A stretch of DNA of 64,000 nt, taken from the NCBI GenBank assembly GCA_029202665.1, contig CP119326.1, positions 2,852,001-2,916,000 on the forward strand, read 5' to 3'. The number at the start of each line of letters is the position of its first letter. Within the stretch, counting starts at the first letter, position 1. Position numbers and translations under genes: made by a program. Below the pieces are notes generated by a model, which saw only the letters and a program-made list of their open reading frames with translations, searched no databases and had not been told where the DNA came from. Origin of the DNA: Candidatus Brevundimonas colombiensis. Its GTDB lineage: Bacteria > Pseudomonadota > Alphaproteobacteria > Caulobacterales > Caulobacteraceae. Shown piece by piece: positions 10,595-18,818 of this stretch.

Positions 10595-10936
10595 CTAACC
10601 CGCGCGGTATTCGTCGAAACTGACCACGCCATCATGGTTGCGGTCCAGACGGTCGAAGGCGGCGCGGCTTGACGAGGTCGCATGGGACTGCGCCAGGGCC
10701 GGAACGGCGACGGCGCCCAGGGCCAGACCGGCCAGGGCGGCGGCGGCCAGTTGACGCCAGCCTGCGGGAACGGACCGGCGCGTGGTCTGGCTCAGTTCAG
10801 CGTCGATGAAGCAGCGGATGGCCTCGCTGGCCGTGCGGCCCTCGGCCTGGCACCGGGCCATGAAGGCGGTCTTGGCGGCGTGGGACAGACGGACTTCCAC
10901 CGTCTCGTCCTTCTTCAGCGGTCTGTCGCGATCCAT
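10595..10936 (-). CDS. Ribbon-helix-helix-like / membrane / single EF-hand protein
   Basis: A 113-residue protein of unusual composition. Residues 10-50 (TVEVRLS... then SEAIRCFIDAEL) resemble a ribbon-helix-helix domain of the CopG/ParD kind. Residues 62-80 are a strongly hydrophobic Ala/Leu helix ending ALAQ, which could be a membrane span or a cleavable signal site. Residues 98-109 (DRNHDGVVSFDE) are a complete 12-residue EF-hand loop with Asp98, Asn100, Asp102 and Glu109. The natural reading is a cytoplasmic N-terminus and a periplasmic calcium-binding tail. It is 17 bases downstream of the DUF2155 gene and probably in one transcript with it. Function unknown. Confidence 0.75.
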   Translation of the reverse strand: MDRDRPLKKDETVEVRLSHAAKTAFMARCQAEGRTASEAIRCFIDAELSQTTRRSVPAGWRQLAAAALAGLALGAVAVPALAQSHATSSSRAAFDRLDRNHDGVVSFDEYRAG

Positions 10937-10953
10937 GCCGGTCTCCGCGTCGG

Positions 10954-11613
10954 TCAGTTCTTACAGCCGACCACCCAGGCGTCGTAATAGGGGTTCTGAA
11001 CGCCGCTGACCGCCGGGGACGAGGCGAACATCCAGCCGCGGAAAATCTGGCGCGAGGCGGTCTGGCCGCGCGGCTGCAGCGAGACGTCCATATAGGCGAT
11101 GGCGTCCTCGGTCAGCTCGTCGGGCGTCGTGACCTCGCAGGCGCGGGCGGCGAAGACCAGATTGCGGTTGAAGCGCACGGGGCGGCCGCCGACCTCGACC
11201 TCGAACTTCATCGTCTCGGCCGTGACCTTGTCGATGGCCTGGATGACCGCGAACTTGCGCCGCTGGCGACGGCCGGGCGTGGCGGGCTGGTCGATGGCCT
11301 TTTCGGCCACGGGACGTTCGGCCTTGACCTCCGCCTCGGCCTTTTCCTCGACGGCGGCGTCCTCGGCGACGATGACGGCGGGGGGCGGCGTCACCGCGAT
11401 GGGCGCGCGCGGGGCGGGCGCGCCGGCGGGCGGGGTTTCGGTCGGCACGGCGTTGGCCGGCTGGGCCGGGGTCTTTCGCAGGATGTCGCCGATGGGGTCC
11501 TGGACCGGGCGCGCGTCGCGCGGCGCGTCCTGAAGCACGCTGGCCGTCACGGCCCCCGCGCTCAGCACGCCGATCAGGGCGCCGGCGCCCATCAGCATCC
11601 GGCGGATTTTCAC
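10954..11613 (-). CDS. DUF2155 domain protein
   Basis: A 219-residue exported or membrane-anchored protein: an N-terminal hydrophobic signal (about 5-25), a long Pro/Ala/Glu-rich low-complexity linker (about 30-115), and a C-terminal DUF2155 domain (about 118-219) ending with the conserved FRGWMFASSPAVSGVQNPYYDAWVVGC. The domain occurs in alphaproteobacteria, often next to aat and the NDUFA12-like gene, as it does here. Its start overlaps the end of the upstream NDUFA12-like gene by four bases (ATGA), so the two are translationally coupled. Role not established. Confidence 0.88.
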   Translation of the reverse strand: MKIRRMLMGAGALIGVLSAGAVTASVLQDAPRDARPVQDPIGDILRKTPAQPANAVPTETPPAGAPAPRAPIAVTPPPAVIVAEDAAVEEKAEAEVKAERPVAEKAIDQPATPGRRQRRKFAVIQAIDKVTAETMKFEVEVGGRPVRFNRNLVFAARACEVTTPDELTEDAIAYMDVSLQPRGQTASRQIFRGWMFASSPAVSGVQNPYYDAWVVGCKN

Positions 11614-12002
11614 TCGGGCGTCCAGGCCTGATAGTCGCCGGTCGCGGCCGGGCGCCTGGCCTCGGCGGCCAAAGAGCCGGGCGGACGCCAGGCCAGGGGC
11701 GTGCCCGTCAGGTTGGGCAGGTGTTCCTTTTCCCAGGCGCGACGCGGCAGCGGCTGCTCGGTCGGCGGCAGGTCGAAGGTGTAGTGCAGCCAGCCGTGCC
11801 AGTCGGGCGTGACCTTGGACGCCTCCGCATAGCCGTCGTAGATCACCCAGCGACGCTTGCGGCCATCATAGCTGGCGTTGTCGCGGCTCTCGTAATAGCG
11901 ATTGCCGTTCTCGTCCTGACCGACAAAGCGACCGCGCTTGGCGATGGTGAAGCGGGTGCCGATCGTGGCGCCCTCCCACCAGCCGAAAATCTTGCTCAAC
12001 AC
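11610..12002 (-). CDS. NDUFA12-family NADH:ubiquinone oxidoreductase accessory protein
   Basis: A 130-residue homologue of the mitochondrial complex I accessory subunit NDUFA12 (B17.2), which binds the peripheral arm near the quinone site. Family marks are the start FGWWEGATIGTRF, the GRFVGQDENGNRYYE segment, RRWVIYDG, and WHGWLHYTFD followed by a Pro-rich tail. These proteins are a shared feature of alphaproteobacterial and mitochondrial complex I. It starts a minus-strand group with DUF2155 and the EF-hand protein, away from the main nuo operon, which is usual. Confidence 0.93.
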   Translation of the reverse strand: MLSKIFGWWEGATIGTRFTIAKRGRFVGQDENGNRYYESRDNASYDGRKRRWVIYDGYAEASKVTPDWHGWLHYTFDLPPTEQPLPRRAWEKEHLPNLTGTPLAWRPPGSLAAEARRPAATGDYQAWTPE

Positions 12003-12218
12003 GTCGTGAATTCCAACCGTAAGGGGTCGCCGGACTCAGGGCCCGACGCTCGGCCGGATCATAGAAACACCGACACGCTTCGTCCAGCGTCCAGGCGGCG
12101 ACGGCGCGACGCAGGGACGAATCGATATCTTGTGGGCAAACCGCTGCTGCGACACCAGATGTATTGGCGAAAGACAGTGTTCGACCTAGGCTGGCGCCAA
12201 CCCATCGGAGGGACCGCC

Positions 12219-14867
12219 ATGCGCCTTCAATCCGCCTTCGCCGCTCGCGCCGAACGAGTCGCGATGGAGCACCGCGTCGTGGAACGGCTTGCCGGCGTGC
12301 GACCGGTGCTGGCGCCCGCCGGTTGGTCGGACGCGCAGATCGAGGCGTGGCTGGACTGGATCGCGGCCCAGGGTCTGTCGGACGAGACGGGCGACTGGCT
12401 GGACGGGGGCGTGGACGCCTGGGCCGCCGGGCTGGCCAGGACGGGCTTGTCCGAGGGCGTGTTCGACGCGGCCCAGGCCGCCGTGTTCGCCGAAGACCTG
12501 ACGGCCGTGATCAAACTGGGTCTGGCGGCGCCGGCGCGGTCGGGCGCGGCGGCGGCGGGCGTGGTCGATCTGAACGATCCGGGCGCGGCCGCCGTGCTGG
12601 CCGACCACGGCGGGCGCCGCACCGCCGCACGATTGGGCGCCCAGGCGGCCCAGGCCCTGGCCGACGCCCTGGCCGGTGTGGCCGATGCCGTGGATCGGTG
12701 CGAGGGGCCGCGCGGCGACTGCGGCGATCCCTCGCGCAATCCGGCCCTGGGACGGGCGGCGGCCCTGGCCCGACGCTGCGGCGCGTCGGACGCCGACATC
12801 CTGCGGGCGGTGGATGGCGAACGCCTCCTGCCCGACCTGAGCCCCGCCGTCGAAAGCCCGCCCCTGGTGGCGCTGGCGGACCGGACGCAGATCGCGGCGG
12901 GCGCGCCCGAGGCCCTGCTGGCGGCCAGGGCGGCGTTGGACGGCGGGCTGATCCTGGCCTTCGAACCGCGCGATGCGGAGGCGGCGACGGCCCCGGCGAC
13001 CGCGCGCATGGTCATCGACCTGGCCGCCGTGACGGCGCTGGACGGCGAGACGGCGGACGATCTGGCCGCCCTGACGCGCCTGCTGACCACGGCGCTGGAC
13101 CTGGCCAGCCCGACGCCCGGCGTCCTGACGCTGGGGCTTGAAGGCCTGCTGGAGGCCGTGGCGCCGCTGGGCGAGGCGGGAATGGCGCGGGCGCAAGCCC
13201 TGGCGGCCCTGGTCGCGGCGACGGCGGGCGAGACCTCGGCCGATCTGGCGGCGATCCGAGGCGCGGCGCCCGACTGGGACGACGTTCGGGCCACAGCACA
13301 GGACACTCAGGTCGCGCGATGCGAGGCGTTGAAGGACAGCGCCGATCCGGTCGCAGCCGCCGCCCTGATGGCTTTGAACGCGAAATCCCGGCCGCGTCGG
13401 CATTCGGCCATCGGCCTGTTCGTCGACGATGCGGAGGCGCGGCTGCGGCTGGGCCGGGGGCGGATCGCCGCCGTCGATCTGTTCCAGACGGCGGACGGCG
13501 AGATCGGGCGACGGCTGCATCCGGCCCTGGCGGCGGCGTTGAGCGCGGCGGGCGGCGACGTCCAGGCGGCCGAACGCCATGTCTTCGGCCGTCGCACCCT
13601 GGTCGAGGCGCCGGGGCTGGATCATGCGGCGCTGCGTGCGCTGGGCTTCACCGACATCGAACTGGCGGCCATCGAACAGGCCCTGGCCTGGGCCGAGGAT
13701 TTCGACGCGGTGTTTTCGGCCCCCGTGCTGGACCCCGGTTTCATCCGCGACGTCCTGGGGATCGAGGACGGCGACGGCCTGTTGCTGACCCTGCTGGGCG
13801 TGTCGGACGAGGCCGAGGCCGCCGCCGCGCGCTGGGTCTTCGGTCATGGCGACCTGGCGACATGGCCCGAGGCGCCCCCCGCGGTCGCCGCCCTGCTGGC
13901 CGATCCCGAAGGGGCCGCCGCCGCGCTGCGCCATGCCGTCGCGCCGTTCAGCGACCTGGCCGACATCGCGCCCGAGATCACCCACTGGCGCACCACGGCG
14001 GGTCAGGCGGCGCGGCTGATGGGCCAGGCGGCGCTGGACGGCCGCCGCGCCATCCGCCTGCAACGCGCCGAGCCGCCCGCCCGCCCGCTGCTGACCCTGC
14101 CCGCCGTCGAGACCGCCGCGCGGCCCGAACCGGCGCGCGAGGCGCCGCGTCCGGCCGAACGGGTGGTGGAGCGGGTGGTCGAGCGCGAGCGCGCCCGCCG
14201 CAAACTGCCCGACCGCCGCAAGGGCTATATCCAGAAGGCGGCCGTCGGCGGCCACAAGGTCTATATCCACACCGGCGAATATGAAGACGGCGAACTGGGC
14301 GAGATCTTCATCGACATGCATAAGGAAGGCGCCGCCTTCCGCAGCCTGATGAACAACTTCGCCATCGCCATTTCGATCGGCCTGCAATACGGCGTGCCGT
14401 TGGACGAGTTCGTGGACGCCTTCGTCTTCACGCGGTTCGAGCCGGCCGGTCGCGTGACCGGCAACGATTCCATCCGCTCGGCCACCTCGATCCTGGACTA
14501 CATCTTCCGCGAGTTGGGCGTCTCCTATCTGGACCGGGACGAACTGGCCAATGGCGAGGCCGAGGCGCTGGACGGCGACGGGCTGGAGGGCGCCGCGCCG
14601 CAGGGCCAGGCCGTGCCCGCCGCCCGCTTCATCTCCAAGGGGTTCGCGCGGGGTTCGGCGCCCGACAATCTGGTGGTCCTGCCGTTCGGCAAGAAGACCG
14701 AACCGGAAACCCGCGCGGCGGCCGGAGGCGAGGCCGTCGCCTGCCCCGCCTGCGGCGACTTCACCCTCCAGCAGCGCGGCGGCGGCTGGACCTGCGACAC
14801 CTGCGGGGCGGCGCCCGCCCCTGCCCCCGCCCCCGTCTCCGCATTGAAGGGCGGCGATCAGGGCTAG
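12219..14867 (+). CDS. TSCPD-domain protein related to the C-terminal half of NrdJ
   Basis: A protein of 882 residues. The start at 12219 has a strong ribosome site (GGAGGG, 6-base gap). Residues about 660-780 match the TSCPD domain of B12-dependent ribonucleotide reductase closely (RKLPDRRKGY, GGHKVYIHTGEYEDG, MHKEGAAFRSLMNNFAIAIS, DSIRSATSILDYIFREL). The C-terminus keeps a C-x2-C-x13-C-x2-C zinc ribbon (Cys842, 845, 859, 862). Residues about 462-535 resemble the NrdJ segment before this domain (APGLDHAALRALGF, FIRDVLGIEDG). The N-terminal 440 residues are Ala-rich and show no recognisable reductase barrel, cysteine triad or effector site. It is therefore probably not a reductase but a diverged partial paralogue. 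Confidence 0.8.
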   Translation: MRLQSAFAARAERVAMEHRVVERLAGVRPVLAPAGWSDAQIEAWLDWIAAQGLSDETGDWLDGGVDAWAAGLARTGLSEGVFDAAQAAVFAEDLTAVIKLGLAAPARSGAAAAGVVDLNDPGAAAVLADHGGRRTAARLGAQAAQALADALAGVADAVDRCEGPRGDCGDPSRNPALGRAAALARRCGASDADILRAVDGERLLPDLSPAVESPPLVALADRTQIAAGAPEALLAARAALDGGLILAFEPRDAEAATAPATARMVIDLAAVTALDGETADDLAALTRLLTTALDLASPTPGVLTLGLEGLLEAVAPLGEAGMARAQALAALVAATAGETSADLAAIRGAAPDWDDVRATAQDTQVARCEALKDSADPVAAAALMALNAKSRPRRHSAIGLFVDDAEARLRLGRGRIAAVDLFQTADGEIGRRLHPALAAALSAAGGDVQAAERHVFGRRTLVEAPGLDHAALRALGFTDIELAAIEQALAWAEDFDAVFSAPVLDPGFIRDVLGIEDGDGLLLTLLGVSDEAEAAAARWVFGHGDLATWPEAPPAVAALLADPEGAAAALRHAVAPFSDLADIAPEITHWRTTAGQAARLMGQAALDGRRAIRLQRAEPPARPLLTLPAVETAARPEPAREAPRPAERVVERVVERERARRKLPDRRKGYIQKAAVGGHKVYIHTGEYEDGELGEIFIDMHKEGAAFRSLMNNFAIAISIGLQYGVPLDEFVDAFVFTRFEPAGRVTGNDSIRSATSILDYIFRELGVSYLDRDELANGEAEALDGDGLEGAAPQGQAVPAARFISKGFARGSAPDNLVVLPFGKKTEPETRAAAGGEAVACPACGDFTLQQRGGGWTCDTCGAAPAPAPAPVSALKGGDQG

Positions 14868-14924
14868 GTTAAGGGTTATGGCCTAGGGTTTGCTTCAGGA
14901 CGATCAAACGTCGGAGCCCGGTCC

Positions 14925-15419
14925 ATGAAACGCACACTCTCTCTCGGCCTGATCGCAACCGCCTTCCTGGCTGCGGCGACGCCCGTCCTGGCCCAGAACG
15001 CGGGCCAGATCGCCAGCGTGAGGCGCGGCGCCTCCTGCGCCGGCTGCAACCTGTTCCAGGGCGATTTCTCGGGCCTGGAGGCGCGCGGCCTGAACCTGGC
15101 CGGGTCGCGCCTGCGTCAGTCGGACATGAGCCTGAGCGTGATGAACCGCACCCGGTTCTCGGGCGCCGACCTGCGCGACGTGGAAGGCTATGGCGGCGTC
15201 TTCTCCGGCTCGAACTTCACGCGGGCCAACCTGACCAACGCCAGTTTCGTGGGCGCCTATCTGGAAGGGGCCAACTTCTCGGGCGCGACCCTGTCGGGGA
15301 CCAACCTGTCGGGCGCCCAGCTGGCGCGCGCCACCGGCCTGACCCAGGGGCAGTTGAACCAGGCGTGCGGCGACGGCTCAACCGTCCTGCCGCGCGGCCT
15401 TCGCATTCCCGCCTGCTGA
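14925..15419 (+). CDS. Exported pentapeptide-repeat protein
   Basis: A 164-residue protein with a signal peptide (cleavage likely after VLAQ near residue 24), a CxxC-containing N-terminal cap (SCAGCNL, about 38-44), and about a dozen tandem five-residue units of the A(N/D)LXX kind (about 45-140), which form a right-handed beta-helix. The C-terminal cap has GLTQGQLNQACGDGSTVLP. It is likely periplasmic. It is a close relative of the next gene, sharing both caps, and the two probably arose by tandem duplication. Function unknown. Confidence 0.88.
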   Translation: MKRTLSLGLIATAFLAAATPVLAQNAGQIASVRRGASCAGCNLFQGDFSGLEARGLNLAGSRLRQSDMSLSVMNRTRFSGADLRDVEGYGGVFSGSNFTRANLTNASFVGAYLEGANFSGATLSGTNLSGAQLARATGLTQGQLNQACGDGSTVLPRGLRIPAC

Positions 15420-15500
15420 GGGGCGCCGACCTTGCCGCGATTTAACGAAGTTACCTCGATTTAAGTAGGTGGCGTGGGGGTTTCGAGGCATTCAGGTCTG

Positions 15501-16388
15501 GTGAAACAGATCGCTGAACATATCCGGTTCCGACCTTCCTTGGCCCTGCTGGCGCTCGGCGCGGCGCTGATGGCGTCCCCCGCCATGGCCGGGGTCGAGA
15601 TGTCGATGCAGGACCGCGACGTGGCCCGAACCGTGTCGCTCGGCGGGTCGTGCAACCGCTGCGAACTGTCGGGTCGAAACCTGTCGGGCGCCACCTTCAC
15701 CGGCGCCAGCTTCATGAACGCCACCCTGGTCGGGGCCAATCTGCGCGGGGCCGAGATGATGGGCTCCAACTTCTCGGGCAGCGACTTCAGCCGGGCCAAT
15801 CTGTCGGGCGTGCAGATCGTGGGCGCCAACTTCAGCTCGACCAACTTCACCAGCGCGGTCCTGACCGGGGCCGAGGCCCAGGGCGCCGTGTTCGTGCGCG
15901 CCAATCTGAGCCGGGCCGAAATCTCGGGCGCCGAAATGCACGGCGTCAACTTCAACGGCGCCACCCTGTCCGGCGCCAGGTTCATCGGCGCGGAACTGTT
16001 CGGCGCGACCCTGGCCAATGTCGTGGCGGTCGGGGCGGACTTCACCGGCGCGGAGGTTCAGGCCTCCAACATGTCGTCCGGCGATTTCAGCAGCGCCCGC
16101 TTCAACTCCGCCACGCTGGACGGGGCGCGTCTGACCGGCGGGCGCTTCAACCGGACGGACTTCTCAGAAGCCTCGCTTCACCGCACCGACATCCGCGGGG
16201 CCGATCTATCCGGCGCGCGCGGCCTGACGCAGGAACAGATCAGGACGGCCTGCGGGGACGGCTCGACCCGGCTGCCCGGCGGCCTGACGGCGCAGTCCTG
16301 CCGCAGCGGCTCGATCCGCGTCATCCGAACCCCCACGCCGCCTGTGCCGCCCCGGGTCAGGAACTTCGTCTCGGTCGCCGAGAACTGA
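15501..16388 (+). CDS. Exported pentapeptide-repeat protein, longer paralogue
   Basis: About 295 residues from a GTG start at 15501; an earlier in-frame GTG at 15474 would only add nine residues before the signal peptide. The signal ends near SPAMAG. It shares with its neighbour the CxxC cap (SCNRCELSG) and the C-terminal cap GLTQEQIRTACGDGSTRLP, but carries roughly twice as many pentapeptide units, giving a longer beta-helix. A strong hairpin follows the stop. Presumed periplasmic or surface-associated; no enzymatic motif is seen. Confidence 0.87.
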   Translation: MKQIAEHIRFRPSLALLALGAALMASPAMAGVEMSMQDRDVARTVSLGGSCNRCELSGRNLSGATFTGASFMNATLVGANLRGAEMMGSNFSGSDFSRANLSGVQIVGANFSSTNFTSAVLTGAEAQGAVFVRANLSRAEISGAEMHGVNFNGATLSGARFIGAELFGATLANVVAVGADFTGAEVQASNMSSGDFSSARFNSATLDGARLTGGRFNRTDFSEASLHRTDIRGADLSGARGLTQEQIRTACGDGSTRLPGGLTAQSCRSGSIRVIRTPTPPVPPRVRNFVSVAEN

Positions 16389-16399
16389 GCCGCAAAAAA

Positions 16400-16426
16400 G
16401 GGGACGCCCGGCGGGCGTCCCCTTCT
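16400..16426. terminator. Bidirectional intrinsic terminator
   Basis: A GGGGACGCCCG / GCGGGCGTCCCC hairpin with A-rich sequence on its left and CTTCTT on its right. It lies between the convergent pentapeptide gene and aspS and can serve both. Confidence 0.8.
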
Positions 16427-16447
16427 TCGTATCAGCGATCGCGCCGA

Positions 16448-18280
16448 TCAGACCTTGATCGGCGGGGCGGTGCGGATGTGGACGTCCTTCAACTGACGCT
16501 CCTCGGCCTCGGTCGGGGCGTTCATCAACAGGTCCTCGCCCTGCTGGTTCAGCGGGAAGGCGATGACCTCGCGAATGGCGGTTTCGCCCGCCAGCAGCAT
16601 GACGATGCGGTCGATGCCGGGGGCCAGACCGCCGTGCGGCGGGGCGCCGAAGCGGAAGGCGTTCAACATGCCGCCGAACTGTTCCTCGACCACCGAGGCG
16701 TCGTAGCCGGCGATCTGGAAGGCCTTCAGCATGATCTCGGCCTTGTGGTTCCGAATGGCGCCCGAACACAGCTCATAGCCGTTGCAGACGATGTCGTACT
16801 GATAGGCGCGGATGGTCAGCGGGTCCTGACCCTCCAGGGCCTCCAGGCCGCCCTGCGGCATCGAGAAGGGGTTGTGGCTGAAGTCGACCTTCTTCTCTTC
16901 CTCGGACCATTCGAACATGGGGAAGTCGACGATCCAGCAGAATTTGAACTGGTTTTCGTCGACCAGCTTCAGCTCGGTCCCGACGCGGGTGCGGGCCAGC
17001 CCGGCGAACTTGGCGAAGGTGGCGGGCAGGCCGGCGACGAAGAAGGCGGCGTCGCCCTGGCCCAGACCCAGCGACGACATCAGGGCCTCGGTCGGCTCCT
17101 GACCCAGGTTCTTGGCGATGGGGCCGCCCCAGGCGCCCTGGTCCTCGGACCAGAAGATATAGCCCAGGCCCGGCTGGCCCTCGCCCTGCGCCCAGCTGTT
17201 CATGCGGTCGCAGAAGGCGCGCGATCCGCCGGTCGGCGCCGGGATGGCCCAGACGGCGTTCTTGTCGTCGGCGCCCAGAATCTTGGCGAACAGGCCGAAA
17301 CCGCCGTCGCGGAAGTGGTCGGACACCACCTGCATCTTGATCGGGTTGCGCAGGTCGGGCTTGTCCGAACCATACCAGGCCATCGACTGGGCGTAGGTCA
17401 GGCGTTCGAAACCCTTATGCTCGAACGTCTCGCCGAAATCGTTGGTGAAGACGTGGGTTCCGTCGATGGCCGAGACGGGCCTGCCTTCGCCGAACTCCTC
17501 GAACACGCCGTGCATCAGGGGTTCGATGGCGGCGAAGACGTCTTCCTGGGTCACGAAGCTCATCTCGACGTCCAGCTGGTAGAATTCCAGCGAACGGTCG
17601 GCGCGCAGGTCCTCGTCGCGGAAGCAGGGCGCGATCTGGAAATAACGGTCGAAGCCCGAGACCATCAGCAGTTGCTTGAACTGCTGCGGCGCCTGGGGCA
17701 GCGCGTAGAATTTGCCCGGATGCAGGCGCGACGGCACCAGGAAGTCGCGCGCGCCTTCCGGCGACGAGGCCGTCAGGATCGGGGTCTGATATTCCAGGAA
17801 GCCCTGATCGACCATGCGGCGGCGGATCGAGGAGATCACGCGCGAGCGCAGGACGATATTCTTGTGCAGACGCTCGCGGCGCAGGTCCAGGAAGCGGTTG
17901 GCCAGGCGGATATCCTCGGGATACTCCTGATCGCCAAAGACCGGCATCGGCAGTTCGGCGGCCTCGGACAGCACTTCGACGCCCTGGACGCGGACTTCGA
18001 TCTCGCCCGTCGGCAGGTTCGGGTTCACCACCGCGGCGTCGCGGGCGACAACCTCGCCGTCGACCTTGATGACGCTCTCGGCGCGCAGGCGCTCGACGGC
18101 GGCGAAGCCGGGCGTCTCGGGGTGCAGCACCAACTGCGTCAGGCCGTAGTGGTCGCGCAGGTCGATGAACAACAGGCCGCCGTGATCGCGCTTCCTGTGC
18201 ACCCAGCCGGACAGGCGGACGGCGGAACCGGCGTCGGAGGCGCGAAGCGCGCCGCAGGTGTGAGAGCGATAGGCGTGCAT
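16448..18280 (-). CDS. aspS: Aspartyl-tRNA synthetase
   Basis: A 610-residue class IIb synthetase that charges tRNA-Asp. An N-terminal OB-fold anticodon domain (SGWVHRKRDHGGLLFIDLRD), motif 2 FRDEDLRADRSLEF, the inserted bacterial GAD domain, and motif 3 GLAPGIDRIVMLLAG are visible. The start at 18280 (MHAYRSHTCG) is the canonical one; a longer frame to 18376 adds an unrelated leader. The His in RKRDHGG occurs in non-discriminating enzymes that also charge tRNA-Asn for GatCAB correction, in contrast to Leu in the E. coli enzyme. This is a hint only, and gatCAB is not in the window. Confidence 0.97.
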   Translation of the reverse strand: MHAYRSHTCGALRASDAGSAVRLSGWVHRKRDHGGLLFIDLRDHYGLTQLVLHPETPGFAAVERLRAESVIKVDGEVVARDAAVVNPNLPTGEIEVRVQGVEVLSEAAELPMPVFGDQEYPEDIRLANRFLDLRRERLHKNIVLRSRVISSIRRRMVDQGFLEYQTPILTASSPEGARDFLVPSRLHPGKFYALPQAPQQFKQLLMVSGFDRYFQIAPCFRDEDLRADRSLEFYQLDVEMSFVTQEDVFAAIEPLMHGVFEEFGEGRPVSAIDGTHVFTNDFGETFEHKGFERLTYAQSMAWYGSDKPDLRNPIKMQVVSDHFRDGGFGLFAKILGADDKNAVWAIPAPTGGSRAFCDRMNSWAQGEGQPGLGYIFWSEDQGAWGGPIAKNLGQEPTEALMSSLGLGQGDAAFFVAGLPATFAKFAGLARTRVGTELKLVDENQFKFCWIVDFPMFEWSEEEKKVDFSHNPFSMPQGGLEALEGQDPLTIRAYQYDIVCNGYELCSGAIRNHKAEIMLKAFQIAGYDASVVEEQFGGMLNAFRFGAPPHGGLAPGIDRIVMLLAGETAIREVIAFPLNQQGEDLLMNAPTEAEERQLKDVHIRTAPPIKV

Positions 18281-18443
18281 GGAACGAACCGTCTGGAGAC
18301 TTTGGCGGTGGAATCCGTCGCCGTCGGCGCCGGAAATCGAAGCGGCGTAGGGCGCATCATCGCCCCGGAAAGTCAAGGTTTCAGCCGTTGCAAAGGCCCG
18401 TGCCGCGCATCATACCCACCCGCATCTCTCACATGAGGCCGCC

Positions 18444-18731
18444 ATGTTCATCGTCACCATCACCTACACCCAGCCGATCGAAGCCATCGAGGCCAGGACG
18501 GTCGAGCATCGCGAATGGCTGGACCAGCACGTGGCCAGCGGCCTGATCGTGGCTGCCGGGCCGATGGTTCCGCGCACGGGCGGCGTTCTGGTGGTCGCCA
18601 GCCGAGGCACGAAGGACGCGCTGGAGACCCTGTTGAAGGACGATCCCTTCCAGGTTCACGGTCTGGCCGACTATGTCGTGACCGAGTTCAAGGCGGGCAA
18701 GCTGAACCCCGCAATGGCGCCATTCGCCTGA
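18444..18731 (+). CDS. YciI family protein
   Basis: A 95-residue YCII-related protein with a ferredoxin-like fold. Family features are the VEHREWLDQHVASG segment with conserved His, the GPM turn, and DPFQVHGLADYVVTEF, where Asp-Pro-Phe and the following His are the conserved putative active-site residues. The family's biological role is mostly unknown. It is divergent from aspS and upstream of hdaA, with about 87 bases to hdaA. Confidence 0.88.
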   Translation: MFIVTITYTQPIEAIEARTVEHREWLDQHVASGLIVAAGPMVPRTGGVLVVASRGTKDALETLLKDDPFQVHGLADYVVTEFKAGKLNPAMAPFA

Positions 18732-18818
18732 TTTCATCCACAGCGACGCGGCTTCCCTCCCCGAAACCAACAGAGGGGCGCCGACGCGGTTGATCCCGGC
18801 CTCTGCTAAGACGGGGCC

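Noticed and set aside
12003..12218. Longer N-terminus of the NrdJ-related protein starting at 11721
   Set aside because: That extension is antisense to the NDUFA12-like gene, while 12219 has a strong ribosome site.
15436..15465. TTAACGAAGTTAC and GATTTAAG before the second pentapeptide gene as a CtrA box
   Set aside because: The spacing between half-sites is not seven bases, so it does not fit TTAA-N7-TTAA.
15650..18436. A 928-codon plus-strand frame through the pentapeptide gene and aspS
   Set aside because: It overlaps clear genes in other frames; the composition is a reflection of aspS in antisense.
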